A DNA stretch of 64,000 bases from Desulfogranum marinum (GTDB lineage: Bacteria > Desulfobacterota > Desulfobulbia > Desulfobulbales > Desulfobulbaceae). Position 1 is the first letter of the stretch, and the number at the start of each line of letters is the position of its first letter. Below, piece by piece: positions 16,304-25,523 of this stretch. Both the position numbers and the translations under genes were made by a program. The stretch covers positions 248,001 to 312,000 of the forward strand of contig NZ_JAFFQD010000001.1 of NCBI RefSeq assembly GCF_016918565.1. Direction: 5' to 3'. The notes under the pieces were generated by a model that was not told where the DNA came from, made no database searches, and worked only from the letters and a program-made list of their open reading frames with translations.

Positions 16304-17356
16304 CTACAGCCAGTCTGTTACTGAAAAACCAATACCAATGACATTGGAGTGCTGGTTGTAATCAATAAGACTACGCCCGTAACCATTAAAGTATTGCACA
16401 TATCCTTTCAAGTAAGGCCAATCCCATAGCGGAAAACTCCAACTGAGCTCAACCGCACCTTTCTCAAAGCCTGATTCCAGGTTGTTACGTGACATCACAC
16501 TGAATACATGCTCTCCCCACTTATACGAGGCAGAGAGTTCATAATGACCGAGATAATCGGTGATATCCGGATTATCATCGTCGTCATCATCTTCTGGAAT
16601 TCGGTACCACGGCTTAAAGGACATGGCAAGGTTGCCGCGCTCAACCGTAATCCAGGCAAAAAGGCGATTCCAGCTACGGGAAAGCGATCCACCACGGCCA
16701 TTGGACTGATGATTGATGCCAAATGAATTCCAGGTATTTTTAAAGCCGAATAATTCCCAATCAGGGTGGAACTGTACCCAGGCCTCAGGTTCATGATTGG
16801 TTTCACGGAAGGGAGCAGAGTCTTCGTAGTATATCTGCCAGAAAGAACGATTGGTATAGGCCGCATAAATATCAAACGTATCATCCCACATATTAACAAG
16901 CAGAGGAAACTTGACACTGAGCTGAAACTGGGCCTCTGTGTCTTCCCAGTCTTCAAGGGTTGGATCACCAAACGTTTCTTTCCATGGGGCTGAATTGAAA
17001 CCGCTGGCATTGTATGCGGCAAGAAGTATATAGTTTGGTTTATGTGCCATGAGAGTGAAAGGCTGCAGCACATGCTGGCGGTCCTTGTGAACACGATCTG
17101 TGACCACAGCTAGCTGCTTTTCCTCTTGGACCTTATCATCCCCTCCATCCTGAATTTCTTTCTCGCACTGCAGTCGAAGTTCGCCAATGGTCATGTTCGG
17201 ATCTGCCGACTGCATGCTTTTACTCATACAATCCATCATGTCATCTGCGACAGCATTCCCCGGCTGGAGTATGCCAGCAGTGAGCAAGAGCATAATTCCA
17301 AGGCATACAATGCCCTGCCGACAAGAAAATCCTGTTCGATTAATCTCCCCCCTCAT
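16304..17356 (-). CDS. pldA: Outer membrane phospholipase A
   Basis: The 350-residue precursor has a signal sequence (GIVCLGIMLLLTAGILQPGN) and a ~230-residue beta-barrel. The catalytic triad region is visible as GINHQSNGRGG (His and Ser) followed by SRSWNR (Asn), as in OMPLA. The last residue region ends IGIGFSVTDWL, close to a normal barrel terminus. OMPLA hydrolyses phospholipids misplaced in the outer leaflet. A ~90-residue N-terminal extension before the barrel is longer than in E. coli. A calcium-suited acidic string (EDDDDDDNPD) is present in one loop. AAGGAGATGAA precedes the ATG. Confidence 0.93.
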   Translation of the reverse strand: MRGEINRTGFSCRQGIVCLGIMLLLTAGILQPGNAVADDMMDCMSKSMQSADPNMTIGELRLQCEKEIQDGGDDKVQEEKQLAVVTDRVHKDRQHVLQPFTLMAHKPNYILLAAYNASGFNSAPWKETFGDPTLEDWEDTEAQFQLSVKFPLLVNMWDDTFDIYAAYTNRSFWQIYYEDSAPFRETNHEPEAWVQFHPDWELFGFKNTWNSFGINHQSNGRGGSLSRSWNRLFAWITVERGNLAMSFKPWYRIPEDDDDDDNPDITDYLGHYELSASYKWGEHVFSVMSRNNLESGFEKGAVELSWSFPLWDWPYLKGYVQYFNGYGRSLIDYNQHSNVIGIGFSVTDWL

Positions 17357-17729
17357 TTCATCTCCTTTTTGATTCGATGATTATTGTTATGACCCCTTTA
17401 AACCTGCTAACTTATTGTTTTTTTTATAGAATAACGTCGAAATCGTTCAAAAAAAATCTCCCATAAATAGAGCATCAATGAACAATGATACGCTCCATAA
17501 AAAATCAACGATGAGGCCTGATCCAGGCAATCAGAGCCAACCGCACTCCATTTCTAGCCTTTTTTCATGCAGAACCCTACTTTTTTTTATCTACAGCAAG
17601 ATATTCTCTTTAAACCGTCAACCAAAACAAACACATCTTCATCTTTTCCCGCATTGAAAAGGACCTTAAAGTTTTAGGGCGTCTTAAAAAATTAGAAAGT
17701 CCGCTCAAATTCGCAGCACATCCAAAATT

Positions 17730-17790
17730 GTACCTCCGGCATAGAGTTAATATCGAAATCTGCGCTTACCTTCGAGGTTAAAATTCAAAT
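17730..17790 (+). repeat. Degenerate family A repeat with 17-bp motif variant
   Basis: GCATAGAGTTAATAT precedes a variant motif CGAAATCTGCGCTTACC (17754-17770), the same order as in the copies at 5517 and 37946. The remaining part of 17357-18073 holds only the transposase-like remnant below. Confidence 0.5.
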
Positions 17791-17859
17791 TTTACCTGTA
17801 ATGCAGAAGTTGGAAGGAAAAGCAATTATTCACGAAGTAGAGGTGGTTCTTCTCTTTGT

Positions 17860-18030
17860 TTGGACAGTATAATTTGCCTTTAAGGTGGAACCCCTACTCC
17901 TATTAAACTGCCGGTTCAACCGTCGGCAGCATGTCAGGTTTCCAGGATGGTGGCTAATTTGGTCCCCTGTACATTCCTGCTCGACCAATCGATTACCGCG
18001 GTCGAATAGAGAGAGCATTTAGCCATCGTT
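17860..18030 (-). pseudogene. Possible remnant of an IS3-type transposase
   Basis: One minus-strand frame, interrupted by stops, reads SLYSTAVIDWSSRNVQGTKL then ATILET. This resembles the catalytic-domain string of IS3-family transposases (YLxAVIDWYSRxVLxW..SNTLET). Later stops and frame changes break it. No terminal repeats were identified. The call rests on one short similarity recognised by eye. Confidence 0.35.
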
Positions 18031-18073
18031 CAGGAGGTGGGAGCATTTTTTTTGGTCGTAAACAACAGGTAAA

Positions 18074-18727
18074 TCAAGAATGAAAATGATGTTTCACCCC
18101 ATCAATGAGCATCACAAGGTGCAAAATTGCTCCGCCTGAAATAAAAAGATGGAAAATCTCATGAAACCCAAAAAAACCTGGTCGCGGGTTCGGTCTCTTA
18201 CAGGCATAAATGACCGCACCGATTGTATACGAGAGCCCACCTGCTACCAAGAAAATAAGGGCAACCCTTGGCATGTTTTCCACCAGGCTCACCATCGGAA
18301 CCAATACGAGCCACCCCATAACGAGATAAACAATGGTCCCGAACACTCTTGGCGCATTGATAAACAGGAATTTAAAAAGCGTTCCCAGCATCACCAGCGA
18401 CCACTGAGCAATAAGAATGCCCCACTTCATTTTTCCCTCAAGATAAAGGAAACAGAGAGGAGTGTAAGTTCCAGCGATGAGAAAAAAAATGGCCGTGTGA
18501 TCAAGCTTTCTCCAGATTGTTTTGTCATTTTCCATTTGTTTTTTCGAGTGGTACAGAAAACTCGCACTAAAAAGAAAAATACCTGACAATCCATAGATAA
18601 TAGAGACAAGCTGGATCGAAAAATCTCCCTTTGCCAGTATAACCAGCGCAAGAGAACCGATTGCTATAATTGGAATTGTTGCACAATGGGAGTAAGCAGC
18701 AATTTTTTCTGAGGCAAGAATTTTCAT
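18074..18727 (-). CDS. Hemolysin III family (PAQR-like) membrane protein
   Basis: The 217-residue protein has about seven membrane helices and the family motifs SASFLYHSKK, LDHTAIFFLIAGTYTP and FGFHEIFHLFI, whose His and Asp residues bind a metal in the PAQR superfamily. Bacterial members include YqfA and TrhA and have been linked to membrane lipid homeostasis; the hemolysin name is historical. AAGGTGATTTT precedes the ATG. It lies 52 bp downstream of the DUF190-CBS gene on the same strand and may belong to the fluoride-riboswitch operon. Confidence 0.9.
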   Translation of the reverse strand: MKILASEKIAAYSHCATIPIIAIGSLALVILAKGDFSIQLVSIIYGLSGIFLFSASFLYHSKKQMENDKTIWRKLDHTAIFFLIAGTYTPLCFLYLEGKMKWGILIAQWSLVMLGTLFKFLFINAPRVFGTIVYLVMGWLVLVPMVSLVENMPRVALIFLVAGGLSYTIGAVIYACKRPNPRPGFFGFHEIFHLFISGGAILHLVMLIDGVKHHFHS

Positions 18728-18779
18728 AAAATCACCTTAACTCAATTACATTTTTCCTCTGTCGCGTATATCGCCATAA

Positions 18780-20063
18780 CTACATGGCAGCATTAAAGCC
18801 TGTGCGGAGCAATGAATCCCGGCTGATCATCCCTTGAAAACAGCCCGCCTCATCAACCACCGGCAAGCGCTTGATTCCCTTTTCCACCATCTGGCTGATA
18901 GCGTTTTCGATCAACATATCTTCACGGACCGCTACAAAATCCGTTTGCATAACCTTGCCGACAGTCGTTTCAAGCAAGCACTGTTGCAGGTCTCCATGAC
19001 AAATATTGTGTTGAGTGGAATGTATTCCTTTTGCCAAACGTTGCCAGAATCCTTCCTGCCCGGATTGAAAATAACCAAGCAAGTCCTGATCAGCAATCAG
19101 CCCCAGCAATTTGCCTTGCGGGTCAACCACAGCTACCCCTTGCATGTCATTGCTGTCAATGATGCGCATAACCTCGTCCAAGGTTGTTTCAGGAGAAACA
19201 GTATGGGTATCCCGACGCAGGATATCTCCCACCCGCTTTAAATCTCCCACTTCCACTTTCTGCTCAGCAAAGGCTTTCCAATCAGGAGTTTCGCGCATGA
19301 CCGTATTAAAAATATCCAGTCGCGACAGCATTCCCGAGAGTTTCCCTTGCTCATCGACTACCGGTAAACGCTTCATTCCTACGCGCAACATCAAATCCAC
19401 AGCCTCTGCCAGCGGTTTGCTTTCAGCGATGAAAATAACTGGTCTTGTCATGATCTCCTCGGCTTGCCGGGTAGACATCGGGTTAAGAACCTCTTTTCGA
19501 CACTGCTCATCGCACTCTGTCAACAGTCCCAATCTGAGCGACAGCCCACCTTTTCTGATCAAATCGCCCTGGGTAACCATGCCGACAGGGCGACCTTTTG
19601 GATCCAGAACCGGCACACCGTTAAAGATAGACGGCAACAGCAGTTGCACCACATCACTTAGCCGGGTGGTCGTGGTAATACTTGCAACATCTGCTGTCAT
19701 TACATCGCGGACCTTCAGCTGACGCGGAAAAAAGGCATTGCGCACCCGGTGACAGACAACATCAAGATCGTGCAGCACCATGATCCCATCATTGACCATA
19801 GGCTCCAAACCATCGAGCACCCGCTCCATCTCTGCGGCAGGGAAGATAATATAAATTCTAATCGGCATACTTACAGAAAGCACTTCCAGCCTATCAGTCG
19901 TTATCTCTCCACTTTCAGAACAACCGGCAACCCCTCGACTGACCGTACAACGCGCAGCTATTTTCAACTTTCGAACATACTGCATGGCAGCATCCGCAAC
20001 CGGTTTATTCCGGTATCGTGCCTCTTCATTGGTGAAAATTTCGACCGCTTTATATTTCAACAT
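18780..20063 (-). CDS. DUF190 domain plus four CBS domains
   Basis: The 427-residue protein has a DUF190 domain (residues ~1-110, MLKYKAVEIFTNEEARYRNK) of the PII-like type. After it come four CBS motifs, each with a recognisable turn: GMVTQGDLI, GMLSRLDIF, GLIADQDLL and GMISRDSLL. The CBS pairs probably bind adenine nucleotides. DUF190 genes are commonly found beside crcB, and here the gene starts 61 bp after crcB on the same strand. The ATG at 20063 is chosen over an upstream open frame because GAGG lies ~8 bases before it and DUF190 homology begins there. Its role in fluoride resistance is inferred from context. Confidence 0.88.
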   Translation of the reverse strand: MLKYKAVEIFTNEEARYRNKPVADAAMQYVRKLKIAARCTVSRGVAGCSESGEITTDRLEVLSVSMPIRIYIIFPAAEMERVLDGLEPMVNDGIMVLHDLDVVCHRVRNAFFPRQLKVRDVMTADVASITTTTRLSDVVQLLLPSIFNGVPVLDPKGRPVGMVTQGDLIRKGGLSLRLGLLTECDEQCRKEVLNPMSTRQAEEIMTRPVIFIAESKPLAEAVDLMLRVGMKRLPVVDEQGKLSGMLSRLDIFNTVMRETPDWKAFAEQKVEVGDLKRVGDILRRDTHTVSPETTLDEVMRIIDSNDMQGVAVVDPQGKLLGLIADQDLLGYFQSGQEGFWQRLAKGIHSTQHNICHGDLQQCLLETTVGKVMQTDFVAVREDMLIENAISQMVEKGIKRLPVVDEAGCFQGMISRDSLLRTGFNAAM

Positions 20064-20124
20064 TGCTTGATCCTCTATAACTATCCGGCGCCTGTCCGAA
20101 AAATGATACCTCTCGGAAAGAACA

Positions 20125-20577
20125 CTACCTGATGAGACTAGCCACCCATATACCCAGAAAAGTGCAGGCAAGACCACCGACATTGTTAGCCAATACATTG
20201 ACCAGGGACTGAAGTACCATTCCTGCGCGACCGGCGCTGACGGTTTCCAGAGCAAAGGTCGAAAATGTAGTTAAAGCCCCCATGTATCCGGTGATGAGTA
20301 ATAATCGCATATCTGGAGTTAATAACCTGGCCCTGGCAGCAAGGGTAAACAGCACCCCGATTAAAAAACAGCCAATCAAATTGACAATCAGGGTACCCCA
20401 TGGAAAACCGGTACCCCAAATCCTCACCGAGAGCAAACTGATACCGTAGCGACTTGCCGCCCCCAGACTGCCCCCACACATTACCAGGGCAATTTTTTTC
20501 ACTACCGGGCCTATAAAAAAAAGACTATCCGACAAGGCACTTTTTAACTGCATTATTATTTGAGCTAAACTTTCCAT
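20125..20577 (-). CDS. crcB: Fluoride exporter CrcB/Fluc
   Basis: The core (~125 residues from about 20502) has the CrcB features: GGSLGAASRYGISLL, the pore-lining GTLIVNLIGCFLIG, and MGALTTFSTFALETV, with four membrane helices. Fluc proteins form dual-topology dimeric channels that let F- leave the cell. The start is uncertain: the frame reaches 20670, ATGs lie at 20577 and 20553, and a GTG at 20502 would give the usual family length. None has a good ribosome site. The gene follows a fluoride riboswitch and terminator, which gives strong support for function and regulation. Confidence 0.93.
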   Translation of the reverse strand: MESLAQIIMQLKSALSDSLFFIGPVVKKIALVMCGGSLGAASRYGISLLSVRIWGTGFPWGTLIVNLIGCFLIGVLFTLAARARLLTPDMRLLLITGYMGALTTFSTFALETVSAGRAGMVLQSLVNVLANNVGGLACTFLGIWVASLIR

Positions 20578-20774
20578 ATCATTTTTAACCACTCCACAAC
20601 TACCCTTTCCTTCAAGGGAAAACCGGGCAAATAGCTCCGCAAAATCTCTGGATCGTGACCTTCTCTGCACCCTTTGCCAGTCCCAACTGAAAGCATAGCT
20701 ATTTTCTCATTATACCTTGGCGAGGCCAACAAAAATATGCCTGATACATTTACCCACTTTTGTCACTTGCAAAC

Positions 20775-20812
20775 AAAAAAGCCCCAGCCAAATTATTATC
20801 CGGCAGGAGCTT
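20775..20812 (-). terminator. Riboswitch-linked intrinsic terminator
   Basis: On the minus strand, AAGCTCCTGCC pairs with GGCTGGGGCTT and is followed by a T-run (TTTTTTG). It stands ~40 bases after the fluoride aptamer and before crcB, as expected for a transcriptional expression platform. Confidence 0.8.
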
Positions 20813-20852
20813 GAAAACTTTGAACGGATTCCCCCCACCAGAGAGTTCTTCC

Positions 20853-20905
20853 AGTAGGAGTCATCAGCCGATTACGGCAGTTATACGGGGAACTCCATCC
20901 CCTAC
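20853..20905 (-). promoter_or_regulatory. Fluoride riboswitch (crcB motif)
   Basis: The minus strand reads GGGGATGGAGTTCCCC, then ATAACTGCC, then TAATCGGCTGATGACTCC ending TAC. This is the conserved core of the crcB RNA motif (GG-GAUGG, AAC-GCC, CUGAUGACUCCUAC). It controls crcB and probably the downstream DUF190-CBS and hemolysin III genes: fluoride binding should prevent the terminator at 20775-20812. Confidence 0.93.
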
Positions 20906-20988
20906 GGATTTACAGTCAAAAGACTAGTACGCTACCGAGTAAAGTCAATAAAAAAAAATAGTTAATGTAGCAGGCGTTCATTTCAGGA

Positions 20989-21618
20989 TCAGCTCGTTTG
21001 CGATGTAATCACTTTCAACCCCAGGGCGACCATTGCTCCACCAAAAACACGGTCTACGTAGTGCCCACATTTATTAAAACGCCTCGAAACCGGAGGGCTT
21101 GAGAGAAGCAGAGCAACCAGAGAAAACCACAAAAATTGAAGCAACATGATCCACACACCATAGATAGCCAAAAACCGGAGCGGTATATCCGGAGAAAGTA
21201 CAATCGTAAAAAGAGAGACAAAATAGATCGGTGCCTTGGGGTTTAAAACATTGCACAGAAAACCTTTGCCCACGGTTTTCAGTGGAGAACGATATATAAT
21301 GCGGCTCCCTTCACCCTGCTCAAGCACCTTGGGTTGTGATCGTATCCCCTTAATACCAAGATACATTAAATAACTCCCGCCAAGCAGTTTAATGACAAAC
21401 AGCAGTGATACGGAATTCGCAATAACAGCGGCAAGCCCTAAAGCGGAATAGATAATATGCACAGACAGCCCGCAGGCTATGCCCAGGCTACATAAGATAC
21501 CGGAACTTCTCCCGTTTGAAAGGGACTGTTGCGATACCATCACAAAGTCAGGACCTGGAGAGGCGGCAGCCAAAAGATGTACGATCGTGATAACAAAAAG
21601 TCCATGTGAAAATTCCAT
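20989..21618 (-). CDS. LysE/RhtB family amino-acid exporter
   Basis: The 209-residue protein has about six membrane helices and the LysE hallmark AAASPGPDFVMVSQQSLSNG near the N-terminus, followed by KLLGGSYLMYLGIKGIRS and a central NPKAPIYF. The family exports amino acids such as homoserine, threonine or lysine across the inner membrane; the substrate cannot be told from sequence. TTGGAG lies about eight bases before the ATG. It is upstream of the fluoride riboswitch on the same strand but probably has its own transcription unit. Confidence 0.9.
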   Translation of the reverse strand: MEFSHGLFVITIVHLLAAASPGPDFVMVSQQSLSNGRSSGILCSLGIACGLSVHIIYSALGLAAVIANSVSLLFVIKLLGGSYLMYLGIKGIRSQPKVLEQGEGSRIIYRSPLKTVGKGFLCNVLNPKAPIYFVSLFTIVLSPDIPLRFLAIYGVWIMLLQFLWFSLVALLLSSPPVSRRFNKCGHYVDRVFGGAMVALGLKVITSQTS

Positions 21619-22011
21619 ACTTTTACTCCAAGGCCATAGAGTACATATCCAAACTAACTGTTGAAGAGTCTTTTTTTATTACACCTAAGCGGCAGTGCAA
21701 CTCACTGGGTTGATAACATGTAAAATACTACTACCATACCTCCCAAACTTTATCGCGTCAAAATGCGTGTTCTATTGAGCACACCAAGAGGATGTCCACA
21801 ACAGACCAGCCCACCGACAAAGAGTACATATCTGCAAAACATTACATTTCCGTAACACTATTTTCCACATCTTCACATAAACGAACTATTCCCCCATCAA
21901 AAACACGTTTATTTATGGTTTTCCAGCGCACGTTTTTTGCATCACTTAAGGCACCACAACAGACAATCGCATTCAATCGAGCGACGTTCTAAAAAAAAGA
22001 GGTTAGTAATC

Positions 22012-23151
22012 ATGTCGGATTTTTCCCTGAAGGGTATTGTTGATTCTACATTAAGAGAAGGAGAACAGCGTGCCGGAGTATTCTTTGAGCATCACCAGAA
22101 ACTCGATATAATAGAGAAGCTCACCGCACTTGGTGTCGAAGAAATTGAACTGGGCGTTGCCACGCCCAGGTCACCAGAACTACTAACCCTTGTGCCGGAC
22201 GCCTTACAAATAGCAAAAAGAAAAGTGAAGATTGCCCTTTGGTCGCGATGCAACGAGGAAGATATACACTTTGCCGGCCAATGCAAACCTGACACACTCT
22301 CACTTTCCATACCTGTTTCAGATATACTGATCAGGGAAAAACTTGCTCATACTCGTTCATGGGTACTAGAGAAACTCGACCGCTCCATCACAAAAGCTCT
22401 TGAGCTGGGCTTCGAAAAAGTATCTGTCGGGCTTGAAGATGCAACCAGAGCTGAGCCTGAATTCCTTGTTCGCGTCGCTCAACTTATCAACAGTTCAGGC
22501 GCATCACGATTACGTCTTGCCGATACAGTAGGGATCGGATCTCCGGGAAGTATAACAGCACTGGTAAACAGAGTAACAGAGGCAACATCGCTTGAAGTTG
22601 GAGTCCACACCCATAACGACTTCGGCATGGCCACAGCCAATGCCATAGCTGCACTGGAAGCAGGAGCACAGTGGATTGACGCAACAGTTCTAGGGCTTGG
22701 CGAACGAACCGGTAATTGCCGACTCGAAGAAATTGTAGGTTTTCTGTCTCTGCAAAAAGAAATGAGGCGCTACCAGGCCGACAACCTGAAAACGCTTTGC
22801 GATACTGTTGCAGCAGCAGCGCAGACATATATCCATCCTCACCATCCGGTCATAGGAAAAGAAATATTCACTTGCGAATCAGGACTGCACGTACACGGTT
22901 TGGCGGTAAATCCGAAAACATATGAGCCGTATGACCCACTCAAGCTGGGACGCGACAGGACACTTCTCTTTGGTAGTAAAACTGGAAAAAGGGCCATCCA
23001 ACATACATTACGCTCGGCAGGCATGACCTTTTCCAGCGAACAGGCGGAAGATCTTGTCCAAAAAATCAGATTTCTTGCCAAATCCGGAGCAAAGCCTTTG
23101 GTTGAGAATGAACTTATCCGTCTTGCCCAACAACGATTACACTCAGCCTAG
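22012..23151 (+). CDS. nifV: Homocitrate synthase NifV
   Basis: The 379-residue DRE-TIM metallolyase has the opening motif IVDSTLREGEQRAGVFF, the metal-binding HTHNDFGMATANAIAALEAG, and GLGERTGNCRLEEIVG. It condenses acetyl-CoA with 2-oxoglutarate to homocitrate, the organic ligand of FeMo-cofactor. Placement next to nifA and nifENB supports NifV over 2-isopropylmalate or lysine-pathway homologues. The ATG at 22012 has GAGG about nine bases upstream; the open frame before it (to 21937) has no ribosome site. A weak -24/-12-like sequence, CGCACG-TTTT-TTGC, lies at 21927-21940. Confidence 0.93.
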   Translation: MSDFSLKGIVDSTLREGEQRAGVFFEHHQKLDIIEKLTALGVEEIELGVATPRSPELLTLVPDALQIAKRKVKIALWSRCNEEDIHFAGQCKPDTLSLSIPVSDILIREKLAHTRSWVLEKLDRSITKALELGFEKVSVGLEDATRAEPEFLVRVAQLINSSGASRLRLADTVGIGSPGSITALVNRVTEATSLEVGVHTHNDFGMATANAIAALEAGAQWIDATVLGLGERTGNCRLEEIVGFLSLQKEMRRYQADNLKTLCDTVAAAAQTYIHPHHPVIGKEIFTCESGLHVHGLAVNPKTYEPYDPLKLGRDRTLLFGSKTGKRAIQHTLRSAGMTFSSEQAEDLVQKIRFLAKSGAKPLVENELIRLAQQRLHSA

Positions 23152-23311
23152 ACCGGATTGCTCACAAGCATTGCGCTAACTTCTTAATTGCAAACAATTT
23201 CTTTATACAAGGCAAGCTCAAAGGCGGTTACAAGCTTACCAATATTCACCTGAGACCAGTCCATCCGGCATAATTTTCTTCAGCACCTTGGCAATGAGCA
23301 CAGGTCACTAT

Positions 23312-23418
23312 CGGAGTCTACACTTACCCGGAGTCTACGCTTACCCGGAGTCTACGCTTACCTATTCATTACCAAAAATTTTGAACCTGACGCCGCCTGA
23401 AATGACAAGAAATTCAGG
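23312..23418 (-). repeat. Family D repeat with three tandem 17-bp motifs
   Basis: Three head-to-tail copies of CGGAGTCTACRCTTACC (23312-23328, 23329-23345, 23346-23362) have an exact 17-bp period. They are followed by the inverted family D blocks (TTTTTGAACCTGA-type, CGCCGCCTGA) up to the nifA stop codon. The array lies in the convergent gap between nifV and nifA. Confidence 0.85.
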
Positions 23419-25035
23419 CTAAAACGTGGGTCGAGAAAGACCGTATTTCTTTACCTTATACCCTATCTGTCGCTGGGTAAGCCCTAGCTCCCTGGCAGCT
23501 CTTGCCTGAACCCACCCATGCCGCCTCAAGGCTTTCTCCACCTCCTGCTTTTCAATTTCTTCCAAAGAACGGGGAGAAAGATCTTTATACGTTTGATTTT
23601 GAAAAAGATCAGGAGCGGTTTCAGGTTGTCTTGCAGTCTCAGCAGACACCTGATCTAACTCTGCAAAACGAATTGACTCCGGGAGATCCGACACCCTGAG
23701 GATGTTCCCATCAGCAAGAATAACCATTCGCTCGACCAAGTTCTGCAGCTCCCTTACATTACCAGGCCAATAGTAATCTATCATAAAATCAAGAAACTCC
23801 TGGCTCATCCTCATGTTCTTGTCATTCCTCTTGTTACTAGCCTTGAGAAAATACTCCAGCAGGAGTGGGATATCCTCTTTTCGCTCACGAAGAGGCGGAA
23901 GAACAATCGGCACAACGTTGAGCCGATAAAACAAATCAATACGAAAAAGTTTCTTTTTTGCAGCCTCTTCCAGGTCAACATTTGTTGCCGCAAGAATTCG
24001 AACATTTGCACTCATGGTACGATTACCACCAACACGTTCAAACTGTTTTTCCTGGAGCACCCTCAATATTTTCGCCTGAAGGCCGAGGGGCAACTCCCCT
24101 ATTTCATCCAAAAACAGGGTCCCCTTGTCAGCAATCTCAAACTTTCCGGGCTTAGAAACAATCGCGTCGGTAAATGCTCCCTTTTCGTGACCAAAAAGTT
24201 CACTTTCAAGCAAATTTTCCGGAATGGCTGCACAGTTCACCTTAATAAAAGGCTGCTGCTTCCTCTTACTTGACTCATGAATGGCTCGAGCCACAAGCTC
24301 CTTTCCCGTACCTGATTCGCCGGTCATAAGAACGGTAGCTGCACTTTTAGCAACCTTCTCTATAACCCAAAACACCTCCTGCATCGGCTTTGAATGCCCA
24401 ATAATAAAATGCCTGCTGAACTTTCCATGAAGCTCTGCTTTTAAGTTTTTGTTTTCTTCAACAAGTTCGGCGCGCTCATTCTTGACGACCTGTTGCAAAT
24501 TAAGAAACTGGGCAATCAAGGTAGACAAAACAGTTAAAAACCGGACGTCCTCTTCAAATGAAATTTCCGAACTGAAAAGTCGATCCACACTCAGCACACC
24601 AACGACCACTCCCTGAAGGACAACAGGGACCCCGATAAAGGAAATGGTCGACTTCTTAATCGGCTTACGCGAGCCGGTCCGATTGAGAAAGAGAGGCTCA
24701 CTGTTGATATCCGGAACAATAAACGGAGACCCACTTTTAAACACCTGCCCCACAACACCTTCATCAATTTTATACACACCGCGCTGCTCTTCTTTGACAG
24801 ACAACCCGTACGAGGCTCTGATAATCAAATTCTTGCCACCTTCATCCAAAAGAAGCAGAGTCGCCCTTTCCATTCTCAAGGTATCATGCAGAACCTGCAG
24901 CACTGCAGAAAGGGTTGAATCCAAATGAACAACTTCACTAATAAGATTGGCTATTTTGTAAAAGGCTTCGACCTCCAGCCTTGCCGTGGCACTATCGGTC
25001 GGAAGAGAATCTGAAGTATATCTTTCGGTTGTCAT
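23419..25035 (-). CDS. nifA: Nif-specific sigma-54 activator NifA
   Basis: The 538-residue protein has a GAF domain (~30-185), the AAA+ sigma-54 domain (~205-440; [16 protein letters not shown] Walker [12 protein letters not shown] Walker [15 protein letters not shown]) and a C-terminal Fis-type helix-turn-helix ([20 protein letters not shown]), in NifA order. It switches on nif promoters with RpoN when fixed nitrogen and oxygen are low. The linker lacks the cysteine pair of oxygen-sensitive alpha-proteobacterial NifA. The sigma-contact loop reads GAFTDA instead of GAFTGA. It is transcribed divergently from nifE. Confidence 0.94.
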   Translation of the reverse strand: MTTERYTSDSLPTDSATARLEVEAFYKIANLISEVVHLDSTLSAVLQVLHDTLRMERATLLLLDEGGKNLIIRASYGLSVKEEQRGVYKIDEGVVGQVFKSGSPFIVPDINSEPLFLNRTGSRKPIKKSTISFIGVPVVLQGVVVGVLSVDRLFSSEISFEEDVRFLTVLSTLIAQFLNLQQVVKNERAELVEENKNLKAELHGKFSRHFIIGHSKPMQEVFWVIEKVAKSAATVLMTGESGTGKELVARAIHESSKRKQQPFIKVNCAAIPENLLESELFGHEKGAFTDAIVSKPGKFEIADKGTLFLDEIGELPLGLQAKILRVLQEKQFERVGGNRTMSANVRILAATNVDLEEAAKKKLFRIDLFYRLNVVPIVLPPLRERKEDIPLLLEYFLKASNKRNDKNMRMSQEFLDFMIDYYWPGNVRELQNLVERMVILADGNILRVSDLPESIRFAELDQVSAETARQPETAPDLFQNQTYKDLSPRSLEEIEKQEVEKALRRHGWVQARAARELGLTQRQIGYKVKKYGLSRPTF

Positions 25036-25454
25036 GACCTACACCTTTGCCTGAAATTTCAAAAAATAAATCCACACCACCGAAATTAAAGCAATTTTTA
25101 TTCCACCAGCACAACGAAGAACCCAACACACTGAAACAACATACATTTCACAATAAGCATCACCATAAAAGCGGCATAGGCTCACACATTTTTGCACAAT
25201 AATGAAAAATCTTTGATTACCTCTATCAACTTTTCCCCTCATCGTCATTTTGTGACAAAGCATATCAATCCAATCGAAGCTCTCACTTAAAACGTTACAC
25301 ACATCAACGTACCACCAACAAAACATCTCAAAAATGTATTCTTTTTTTCATTTGTGTCACAATGTCTACTTCTCTTACTTGCCAACTATTTCAAAAAAGA
25401 ATCGGCTATTGCCCCTATCAAATTGAATTCATTACACTTTAACAATTAATTTAT

Positions 25455-25470
25455 TTGGCACAACGCTTGC
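25455..25470 (+). promoter_or_regulatory. Sigma-54 (-24/-12) promoter of nifENB
   Basis: TTGGCACAACGCTTGCT has GG at 25457-25458 and GC at 25469-25470 with the exact 10-base spacing. It lies 54 bp before the nifE start. I searched the gap for a perfect NifA site (TGT-N10-ACA) and found only a near match at 25355. Confidence 0.9.
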
Positions 25471-25523
25471 TAGTCAAAAGGAAACCATGTAATGCAACTC
25501 ATTTACAAAAAGGGTGATCAGCG

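Noticed and set aside
25353-25370. Candidate NifA enhancer site TGT-N10-ACT upstream of nifE
   Set aside because: Last base does not fit TGT-N10-ACA; kept only as a near match in the promoter entry.
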